Assembly (NCBI GenBank): GCA_964513655.1
Contig: CAZENQ010000041.1
Coordinates: 1-28,034, forward strand
DNA length: 28,034 nt
Direction: 5' to 3'
Source: G020350405 sp964513655
GTDB taxonomy: Bacteria > Planctomycetota > Phycisphaerae > Sedimentisphaerales > Anaerobacaceae
In this document: in pieces, positions 21,863 to 28,034 of the stretch
Numbering within the stretch: position 1 is the first letter of the stretch
Layout of the letters: the number at the start of each line of letters is the position of its first letter
Translations under genes and position numbers: made by a program
The notes under the pieces: generated by a model
Told to the model about the DNA's origin: nothing
The model's database searches: none
Seen by the model: only the letters and a program-made list of their open reading frames with translations

Positions 21863-24067
21863 GTGTTGACATCACAGAAAACCAATGGTGCTGAAATTGT
21901 CTCCGTTTCAGTGGACAGCAGCAGTGTCGAGGATTTGTTGACCAAAGAATGGCTGTTGACTAACCATCGCGGCAGCTACGCATCATCAACAATCATCGGC
22001 TGCAACACCAGAAAGTATCACGGCCTGCTCATCGGCTCGCTTAATCCGCCCGCTAATAGGATAATGGCCCTAGCGAAATGCCTGGAAATGGTGGTATTTA
22101 ATGGAGGCGACACGTCCAGCAGGTCGCAAAGTGGGCTCCACAGAAGGGCATTTAATCTTTCAACCTTTGAATTTGATGGCAAATTCGCGCCGGAGAGTTT
22201 CGGCTGCATGAAGAGGTTCCGCCAGGATATCGGAGTCCATTTTGATTATCAACTGGACGCCCTTAAGCTAACCAAGTCCGTATATCTTCTCCGTGATACG
22301 GATACGGTTGCGCTCGTGTATGATTTTACGAGGGTTAAAGAGCCTGCGGAATTCATCCTGCGTCCGTTTATTGGATTGAGAGATTTTCACATACTCCAGA
22401 AATCTTATGCTCCATTATATTCGAGATGGATTCAAGGCAACGGGACCGCAAAACCGGCCAATGGCCACTGGGGGCATGGTTTACTGATTCGCCATGATAT
22501 ACCGCGTAGTTGCGAACTTTTTTTGAGTTGCACATCTATGAACTTTGAGCCCGACAAGCAGTGGTGGTTCAATTTTGTATATCGCAATGATAGAGAAAGA
22601 GGCCAGGATTTTACCGAAGATTTGTGGACGCCGGGTTTTTTTAGAGGGCATATAGAAAAACCCTTCAAAATTGTCTTTTGGGCAAACTTGAGGGCTCCCA
22701 TTTCGCAAAAAGACCTCAAAACATGTAAGTCTGAGCAGTTAATAAATACAGGGGACACCAAAAGCCCTTTATCGTCCTTGGGCACTCCTGATATTGACAC
22801 GGTCTGTGAAGAATTGCACAGACATCAGGGTGTTGTAATTTCCGGGGCTGGAGCCAGAGATAAAAAACTTAGAAAACTTTATTCGGCTGCTGACCAATTT
22901 ATTACGAAACGCCAAACGAATTCATCATCTGTGCACAGTGACACAGATTGCGAGAAGCAAGATACGCAAAACGGATTCAGGACCACCGTTTTGGCCGGCT
23001 TCCCGTGGTTTGCAGACTGGGGCAGAGATGCTTTTATAGCCCTGCCGGGCCTGCTACTGTTGACAGGCAGGTTTGACGAGGCAAAGTCGGTCTTGACCAC
23101 GTTTGCCGCAGCGGTCGATGAGGGCATGATTCCCAATCGCTTTGATGACTATAGTGATACCGCCTACTTTAACAGTATCGATGCTTCTCTGTGGTTTATC
23201 AATGCGGCTTTTCAGTACTTGGATGCTACCGGTGACCTTGCGACCTTTACTCAGAAGCTACTGCCGAAAATCCACTGGATTATAGAGTCCTATTACAATG
23301 GTACGCGGTTCGGTATTTGTGCTGACGCCGATGGGCTTATAACTGCAGGTGACGAGAGCACACAGCTGACCTGGATGGATGCCAAATACGACGGAGTGGC
23401 CGTAACATCTCGCTGTGGAAAGCCAGTCGAGGTCAACGCACTGTGGTATAATTCTCTTCGCCTTATTGCTCAGTTTTATGCCAGTGGCAGTACTGAGAGC
23501 TCAAAACATTATGGCTCTATAGCGGATAAGGTTGGGGCTGGTTTCCGACGGTTGTTCTGGAACCAGCAGCGCGGTTACTTAAATGACTGCATCTTGCCTG
23601 ATGGTTCAGTTGATTCGAGTCTTCGTCCGAACCAGATATTCGCCGTCTCGCTTCCGTTTTCACCCCTGTTGCCTCAACAGGCAAAGTGCGTGGTGGATAC
23701 GGTCCAGGAAAATCTGTTTACCCCTTATGGCCTTCGAACATTAGCGGTGAACGACAGCCGCTACAAAGGCACCTACACCGGGCCGCAGCAGCAGCGGGAC
23801 CAGGCCTACCACCAAGGCACGGTCTGGCCGTATCTGATGGGGCCGTTTGTAGAAAGCTTTTTGAAGGTGAATGATTTCAGCCGCCAGAGCAAAAAAAAGG
23901 CGGCCGAATTTATCGAGCCGTTGTTGCAGCACCTGACAGAGGACGGCTGTCTCGGACAACTCTGTGAAATATTCGATGGAGATGCGCCGCATAAGCCCAG
24001 AGGCTGTTTCGCTCAGGCATGGAGCGTCGGCGAACTGATAAGGGCATACCAGCTAATCAATAGCTGA
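21863..24067 (+). CDS. glycogen debranching enzyme (amylo-alpha-1,6-glucosidase, GH133-type)
   Basis: A 734-residue protein with two domains. The N-terminal GDE_N-like domain (about 25-285) opens with KEWLLTNHRGSYASS and NTRKYHGLL (48-56). After a poorly conserved insert (about 290-375), the C-terminal (alpha/alpha)6 glucosidase domain starts at GFPWFADWGRDAFIALPGL (379-397) and continues with DESTQLTWMDAKYDG (497-511) and QQQRDQAYHQGTVWPYL. WGRD and TWMD contain the acidic residues expected at the active site. It removes alpha-1,6-linked glucose stubs from limit dextrin. The start is a GTG with a weak GGGG-type ribosome site, 81 bases after the GH57 stop. It ends 15 bases from the opposing azoreductase gene. 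Confidence 0.92.
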   Translation: MLTSQKTNGAEIVSVSVDSSSVEDLLTKEWLLTNHRGSYASSTIIGCNTRKYHGLLIGSLNPPANRIMALAKCLEMVVFNGGDTSSRSQSGLHRRAFNLSTFEFDGKFAPESFGCMKRFRQDIGVHFDYQLDALKLTKSVYLLRDTDTVALVYDFTRVKEPAEFILRPFIGLRDFHILQKSYAPLYSRWIQGNGTAKPANGHWGHGLLIRHDIPRSCELFLSCTSMNFEPDKQWWFNFVYRNDRERGQDFTEDLWTPGFFRGHIEKPFKIVFWANLRAPISQKDLKTCKSEQLINTGDTKSPLSSLGTPDIDTVCEELHRHQGVVISGAGARDKKLRKLYSAADQFITKRQTNSSSVHSDTDCEKQDTQNGFRTTVLAGFPWFADWGRDAFIALPGLLLLTGRFDEAKSVLTTFAAAVDEGMIPNRFDDYSDTAYFNSIDASLWFINAAFQYLDATGDLATFTQKLLPKIHWIIESYYNGTRFGICADADGLITAGDESTQLTWMDAKYDGVAVTSRCGKPVEVNALWYNSLRLIAQFYASGSTESSKHYGSIADKVGAGFRRLFWNQQRGYLNDCILPDGSVDSSLRPNQIFAVSLPFSPLLPQQAKCVVDTVQENLFTPYGLRTLAVNDSRYKGTYTGPQQQRDQAYHQGTVWPYLMGPFVESFLKVNDFSRQSKKKAAEFIEPLLQHLTEDGCLGQLCEIFDGDAPHKPRGCFAQAWSVGELIRAYQLINS

Positions 24068-24082
24068 TCCAGCCGCCCCGAC

Positions 24083-24715
24083 TCAAAACACTTTCGCCAT
24101 TTGTTTTGCCTCTTCTACAGCAGCCGCCTGTCTTTGTTTTGCAACTTCAGCGCCAGCCACAAGAGTAGGCTCAATTGACACAGAGCGTACATCGCTAAAG
24201 CCTATAAAGCCCAGGATTAACTCGAGATATCTTTTTTGAAGGTCAAATGCCTCTGTGGCTGAACCAACCCGGTACTCACCACCTCGTGCATAGGCAATAA
24301 AAATTGGCCTGTCCTTTACTAATCCCTCGTAGTTCCCGTCTTCTGTAACCGAAAAAGTATAAGTCGGCTGTACGATAATATCTATGTACTGTTTCAGCCG
24401 GTAAGGAATCGAAAAATTCCACATCGGTACAGCCATGACGTATTTGTCCGCCGATTTAAATTCTTCGATTACTGAGATAACTTTCGCCCATATCTCTCGG
24501 TCTTGCTCTGAATGCTCCTGCCCGTGCATTATTTTATATTTTGCCGTGGCTGCCGCCAAATCAAAGGCAGGCAGGTCGCTCTTGAAGATATCGATTGTTT
24601 TAATATTATCATCAGGGTGAGTTTGTCTGTAAGAATCGATGAATGCATCGGCCACAGCCACTGAATGGGAACGGCCGGTACGAGGTGAGCCTTTAATATA
24701 TAAAACTTCGCTCAT
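24083..24715 (-). CDS. FMN-dependent NAD(P)H oxidoreductase, azoreductase-type
   Basis: A 210-residue flavodoxin-fold enzyme. LYIKGSPRTGRSHSVAVADAF near the N-terminus binds the FMN phosphate, and PMWNFSIPYRLKQYIDI (about residues 96-112) is the hallmark of AzoR-type NADH:quinone/azo reductases, followed by IAYARGGEY. It would reduce quinones or azo compounds by two electrons and protect against electrophiles. The real substrate is unknown. The frame opens four codons earlier, but that ATG lies inside the ribosome site, so 24715 is the start. It lies 86 bases after trpA on the same strand, with a weak hairpin between, so it may be read separately. Confidence 0.9.
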   Translation of the reverse strand: MSEVLYIKGSPRTGRSHSVAVADAFIDSYRQTHPDDNIKTIDIFKSDLPAFDLAAATAKYKIMHGQEHSEQDREIWAKVISVIEEFKSADKYVMAVPMWNFSIPYRLKQYIDIIVQPTYTFSVTEDGNYEGLVKDRPIFIAYARGGEYRVGSATEAFDLQKRYLELILGFIGFSDVRSVSIEPTLVAGAEVAKQRQAAAVEEAKQMAKVF

Positions 24716-24720
24716 AGTGC

Positions 24721-24725
24721 CCTCC
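24721..24725 (-). promoter_or_regulatory. ribosome binding site deciding the azoreductase start
   Basis: GGAGG on the minus strand lies 5 bases before the ATG at 24715. The alternative upstream ATG at 24727 overlaps this site, so it cannot be the main start. Confidence 0.8.
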
Positions 24726-24730
24726 ATATC

Positions 24731-24756
24731 AAAAAGATTCTGGTTATGGAAATCTT
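24731..24756 (-). terminator. weak terminator candidate after trpA
   Basis: On the minus strand AAGATT and AATCTT can pair around an 11-base loop, followed by a TTT run. The stem is only six A/T-rich pairs, so readthrough into the azoreductase gene is likely. Confidence 0.3.
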
Positions 24757-24801
24757 AACAAAACCAATACCGGTCTTATTCTACGTCTTGAAATACCATT
24801 G

Positions 24802-25605
24802 TCAGCCACGTTGATTTTCGATGGCGTTCTTAACCTGGCTAATAAACTCCGAGATTTCGGCCAAAGTTTTTTCTTTGTTGCCCAGGTTCTCTTCAATCAA
24901 TCGCACTATCTTCGAGCCGATTATTACACCGTCAGCTCCCGTCGATGCAACGCTTGCGGCGTGTTCCGCTTTGCTGATTCCGAAACCAACGCAAACAGGG
25001 ACACTGGTTAGCTTCTTTAATTTGCCCACCAGCCCTTCAACCATATCAGACAGTTCTTCCCTGCTGCCTGTAACACCGTACAAAGAGACGGTATAAATAA
25101 AACCGGTGGTCTTCGAGGCGATGACTTTCATTCTTTCTTCGTCGGTGTTTGGAGTAACCATAAACACAGTATCAAGGCCTGCCGATTTGGCCGGTGCGAT
25201 AATTTCATCCGCATCATCAATACTCAGGTCGGCAACCAGAACGCTGTTGACCCCCGCCTGGTGAGAATCACCGAAAAACTTTTCCGTTCCGTACTGATAA
25301 ACTAGGTTGTAGTACATGAGCAGCCCGATTGGAATCTCCTTATAGTCCTTGACCTTTCGGATAAACTCCAATCCTCTTTGGACGGTCATCCCGGCGTTCC
25401 GCGCGCGAATGTCGGCCTTCTGGATAGTCGGCCCATCTGCTATCGGGTCGGAGAAGGGTATCCCCAATTCCAGAATATCAGCCCCCGCGTCGATGGCTGT
25501 CTTTACAATCGCAAGACTCGTTTCAAAATCGGGGTCGCCGATTACGAAAAACGGTATCAACACCGCTCTTTTTAATCCCGAAAAAACCTCTTTATATGTT
25601 TTCAT
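24802..25605 (-). CDS. trpA: tryptophan synthase alpha chain
   Basis: A 267-residue TIM-barrel protein of normal length. ILELGIPFSDPIADGP (44-59) carries the catalytic Glu46 and Asp57, which cleave indole-3-glycerol phosphate to indole and glyceraldehyde 3-phosphate. GVTG (about 178-181) and VCVGFGIS mark the phosphate-binding loops. It works as an alpha-beta-beta-alpha complex with TrpB, passing indole through a tunnel. The ATG has AAGGA 8 bases upstream, and the gene starts 11 bases after trpB. It is the last trp gene of the operon. Confidence 0.97.
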   Translation of the reverse strand: MKTYKEVFSGLKRAVLIPFFVIGDPDFETSLAIVKTAIDAGADILELGIPFSDPIADGPTIQKADIRARNAGMTVQRGLEFIRKVKDYKEIPIGLLMYYNLVYQYGTEKFFGDSHQAGVNSVLVADLSIDDADEIIAPAKSAGLDTVFMVTPNTDEERMKVIASKTTGFIYTVSLYGVTGSREELSDMVEGLVGKLKKLTSVPVCVGFGISKAEHAASVASTGADGVIIGSKIVRLIEENLGNKEKTLAEISEFISQVKNAIENQRG

Positions 25606-25616
25606 CGGCTAAGTCC

Positions 25617-26792
25617 TTACTCTAAAGGTCGGTGCTTTTCTACAATCGAGACATCTTTATCGCCTCGGCCGGAAAGATTTACAACCGCAATCGTATCTTC
25701 ACTCAGCTTTGCTTTTTGGCTCATCAAATATGCCAGGGCGTGCGCGCTTTCCAGAGCCGGCAGTATCCCCTCGGTCTTACTCAGCAGCCCAAAGGCGTCA
25801 AGGACCTCAGCGTCTTCTGCAGCGACATATTCGGCCCTGCCGGTGTCCTTCAACAGGCAGTGTTCCGGCCCTACAGCCGGGTAGTCCAGACCAGCACTCA
25901 CCGACTCTGTCTCATAAACCTGCCCTTCCTTGTCCTGCAGCAGATACGATTTCGAGCCGTGCAGAATCCCCACTCTCCCCGCTACTAATGTCGCGGCGTG
26001 CTGGCCGCCGGCTAAACTCCTGCCGCCTGCCTCGACGCCGATTAGCTTGACGTCCTTGTCATCCATAAAACCTGAAAAGATGCCTATCGCGTTACTTCCC
26101 CCTCCGACGCACGCCACAACCATATCAGGCAGTTTCCCTAACTGCTCGAGACACTGGCCTCTGGTCTCTTTGCCGATACAGCGTTGGAAATGCTTGACCA
26201 CAGTGGGATACGGATGCGGCCCGCACGTTGAGCCGAACAGATAAAACGTATCCGTAACATGCGCCGTCCAGTAGCGAAGCGCGTCGTTGATGGCGTCCTT
26301 GAGAGTTCCCGTTCCTCCTTCAATGGGCACCACTTCCGCGCCGCATAGTTTCATCTTATGTACGTTGACGCTCTGTCTATCAATATCGGTGACGCCCATA
26401 AAGATTTTTGTCTCCATCCCGAACAGAGCGCCAATCATCGCAGTAGCCAGGCCATGCTGGCCCGCACCGGTCTCGGCAATCAGCTTGGTCTTACCCATAT
26501 ATTTCGCCAAGAGGCCCTGCCCGAGTGTATTGTTGACCTTGTGCGCGCCGCCGTGCAGTAGGTCTTCACGTTTCAGATATACCTTAAAGCCAACGTGCTC
26601 GCTGAATCTTCTCGCGTAATAAAGCGGCGAGGGCCTGCCAGCGTAGTCTTTCGAAAGCTGCGCCAGCTCAGCTACAAATCTCTCGTCTTCATAAAAGCGG
26701 TAAAATGCCTCCTCCAATTCTTCAAGTACCGGTATCAGAACTTCCGGCACGTAAAAACCGCCATAGTCTCCGAATCTGCCTTTATATTTCAT
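25617..26792 (-). CDS. trpB: tryptophan synthase beta chain
   Basis: A 391-residue PLP enzyme that condenses indole with serine to make tryptophan. GDYGGFYVPE opens the protein, KREDLLHGGAHKVNNTLGQG (74-93) carries the PLP lysine Lys85, and CVGGGSNAIG is the phosphate-binding loop. VNLSGRGDKD near the C-terminus is the conserved end. Length and motifs are those of the main TrpB1 type, which pairs with TrpA. AGGA in its ribosome site overlaps the trpF stop codon (gap 9 bases), so expression is probably coupled. Confidence 0.98.
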   Translation of the reverse strand: MKYKGRFGDYGGFYVPEVLIPVLEELEEAFYRFYEDERFVAELAQLSKDYAGRPSPLYYARRFSEHVGFKVYLKREDLLHGGAHKVNNTLGQGLLAKYMGKTKLIAETGAGQHGLATAMIGALFGMETKIFMGVTDIDRQSVNVHKMKLCGAEVVPIEGGTGTLKDAINDALRYWTAHVTDTFYLFGSTCGPHPYPTVVKHFQRCIGKETRGQCLEQLGKLPDMVVACVGGGSNAIGIFSGFMDDKDVKLIGVEAGGRSLAGGQHAATLVAGRVGILHGSKSYLLQDKEGQVYETESVSAGLDYPAVGPEHCLLKDTGRAEYVAAEDAEVLDAFGLLSKTEGILPALESAHALAYLMSQKAKLSEDTIAVVNLSGRGDKDVSIVEKHRPLE

Positions 26793-26801
26793 AGCTAATT
26801 C

Positions 26802-27425
26802 CTAACCTCTCAAGTGTCGTATGTTTTCAAATAGTTTTTTCATTTTCTCATGGTCCTTTTTGCCGGGCTCAGCTTCGATGCCGCTGCAGATGTCAATACC
26901 GTACACTCCCAGCTCAACCGCCTCCGCTGCGTTGTCTGGGTTTATCCCGCCGGCCAAAAAAACCCGCTTGTCGATATGTCCCATTATGTTCCAGTCGAAG
27001 CTTATCCCTGTCCCGCCGTATTTCTCAGGGCTGAATGCATCAAGGAGAATAGCGTCGGTAAAGTAATCCTCCGCTCGCTCAATATCGCTCTCGTCTTTTA
27101 CACGCAGCGCCTTCATGGTCTTTACATTAAGAGAAAGAAACGACCGGCAGAACTTCGGACTTTCATCGCCGTGCAGTTGAACCCAGTCTAATTGGCATTT
27201 GCTTATCACCTCCCGAATCTGCCCGGGGCGAGAATTTACAAAGACACCGGCAATGTCTATAAAGGCCGGCAGCTTGTTTATTATCTCTACCGCCTTTTCC
27301 AGTTGCACAAACCTTGGGCTTTCCGGATAGAAATTAAATCCCAGCATGTCCGCACCCATATCAGTCGCTGCCGAAGCGTCTTCGTAATTGGTAATGCCGC
27401 AAATTTTAACCTTAACTATCAACAT
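26802..27425 (-). CDS. trpF: phosphoribosylanthranilate isomerase
   Basis: A 207-residue TIM-barrel enzyme that performs the Amadori rearrangement of phosphoribosylanthranilate to the CdRP intermediate. VKICGIT carries the catalytic cysteine (Cys9), and LLDAFSPEKYGGTG supplies the catalytic aspartate. GVFVNSRPGQI, WVQLHGDES and LAGGINPDN are further family motifs. The frame is open 12 codons further up to a TTG at 27461, but those codons lie in a repeated low-complexity junction. The ATG at 27425 begins at the first beta strand, with GGTG upstream, and is preferred. It sits between trpD and trpB in the operon. Confidence 0.95.
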   Translation of the reverse strand: MLIVKVKICGITNYEDASAATDMGADMLGFNFYPESPRFVQLEKAVEIINKLPAFIDIAGVFVNSRPGQIREVISKCQLDWVQLHGDESPKFCRSFLSLNVKTMKALRVKDESDIERAEDYFTDAILLDAFSPEKYGGTGISFDWNIMGHIDKRVFLAGGINPDNAAEAVELGVYGIDICSGIEAEPGKKDHEKMKKLFENIRHLRG

Positions 27426-27443
27426 ATTTCGTAAGTCACCATT

Positions 27444-27478
27444 CGATTCATGATTCACCAATTACGAATCACGATTCG
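27444..27478. repeat. imperfect inverted repeat at the trpD-trpF junction
   Basis: CGATTCATGATTC (27444-27456) and GAATCACGATTCG (27466-27478) pair in 11 of 13 positions around a 9-base loop. The unit is made of GATTC words. It covers the last trpD codons and the space before trpF, so the RNA could fold between the two genes. Confidence 0.5.
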
Positions 27479-28034
27479 AGACTTCAATTAATTTTTCCAG
27501 ACACCCCATCGCCTTGCCGGTACTCACTGAGGCGTCTGCCTTGCTCATTGCCGATTCGAAATCATCAGCCAGGTTGCCGGCAATTATCGCGGCAGCCGCA
27601 TTTAGAACAACGATATCTTTGCGAGGCCCTTTCTCCTTGCCGGTTAATATCGCCCGTAGGACCTTAGTGCTTGTTCTGGCATCGGTTACTTTCAACTCGT
27701 CTATATTTACGGGCCTGATGCCCAGGTCTTCTGGGTTCAGTTCTTTCTTGGAAATTTGGCCGTCTCTTAGCTCAAGTATGCTGGTGACCCCCGCTGTACT
27801 TATTTCATCCAGCCCGTTACTGTGCACAACCATTGCATACCTCGTCCCTAATAGCCTAAGAGCCTCAGTCATGCGCTCCATCAGACTCGCATCTCCCACG
27901 CCCAAAACCTGTGCTGTCGCTCCGGCTGGATTGGCTAAAGGACCTAACATGTTAAAGACCGTTCTAAAGCCCAAAGCCTTTCGTATAGGCTGAACGTATT
28001 TCATCGCCGGATGGAACATAGGTGCAAACATAAA
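27462..28034 (-). CDS. trpD: anthranilate phosphoribosyltransferase, C-terminal part (cut by window edge)
   Basis: The C-terminal 190 or so residues of TrpD, which joins anthranilate to PRPP. The frame continues through the right edge (the last codon read is Phe before FAPMFHPAMK), so the Met at 28031 is internal and the N-terminal half with the PRPP site lies outside. FRTVFNMLGPLANPAG and VVHSNGLDEIS are the diagnostic family motifs, and LNAAAAIIAG is near the end. The final residues NRDS come from the repeated junction and are probably a local addition. trpC is not between trpD and trpF, so it must lie upstream or elsewhere. Confidence 0.96.
   Translation of the reverse strand, partial: FMFAPMFHPAMKYVQPIRKALGFRTVFNMLGPLANPAGATAQVLGVGDASLMERMTEALRLLGTRYAMVVHSNGLDEISTAGVTSILELRDGQISKKELNPEDLGIRPVNIDELKVTDARTSTKVLRAILTGKEKGPRKDIVVLNAAAAIIAGNLADDFESAMSKADASVSTGKAMGCLEKLIEVSNRDS

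Noticed and set aside
24725..24727. ATG at 24727 as start of the azoreductase gene
   Set aside because: It is inside the ribosome binding site of the ATG at 24715.

Overview
The window looks like chromosomal DNA of a bacterium of moderate GC content. The gene set fits Planctomycetota (Phycisphaerae-like) best: TMTC-like membrane/TPR proteins, an exported PhoD-like phosphatase, a Tat-exported deacetylase, a tiny histone-fold protein and several small conserved-looking proteins. This assignment is inference, since no rRNA or marker gene is present. Coding density is high and both strands are used.

Layout. (1) 1-751 holds the tail of a gene entering from the left, then a gene-free stretch with three short tandem arrays (8, 7 and 21 bp periods). 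(2) 752-2320, + strand: a DegT-type aminotransferase and a small membrane-anchored protein, closed by a strong terminator with a UUCG loop. (3) 2522-5932, - strand: a DUF434-type protein followed by a large exported PhoD-like phosphatase. A divergent promoter drives an MBL-fold hydrolase (6072-6920, +). (4) 6950-16006, - strand: a nine-kilobase glycan locus, read in the order nucleotide-sugar dehydrogenase, GT4 glycosyltransferase, GH130 glycoside phosphorylase, GT2 polyprenyl-phosphate glycosyltransferase, and two tandem paralogous TMTC-like membrane glycosyltransferases with TPR tails. A Tat-exported polysaccharide deacetylase (16320-17162, +) flanks it. (5) 17266-18035, - strand: two small proteins, one DUF2007-like. 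(6) 18407-18592, +: a 61-residue histone-fold protein with its own promoter, very strong ribosome binding site and terminator. (7) 19191-24067, +: a glycogen module of starch/glycogen-synthase-like glycosyltransferase, GH57 amylase and GH133 debranching enzyme. (8) 24083-28034, - strand: an azoreductase-type flavoprotein and the trpD-trpF-trpB-trpA end of a tryptophan operon, with trpD cut by the window edge.

How they may work together. The dehydrogenase would make a uronic-acid nucleotide sugar and the GT4 protein would use an activated sugar. The GH130 enzyme would exchange glycosides with sugar 1-phosphate. The GT2 enzyme would charge a lipid carrier for the TMTC-like transferases, which would glycosylate extracytoplasmic targets. 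The glycogen module would build and trim an alpha-glucan store. The two most interesting items are the bacterial histone-fold gene, whose stop codon is followed by an in-frame helix-like extension, and the coupled GT2/TMTC pair, which resembles a bacterial counterpart of eukaryotic TMTC O-mannosylation.
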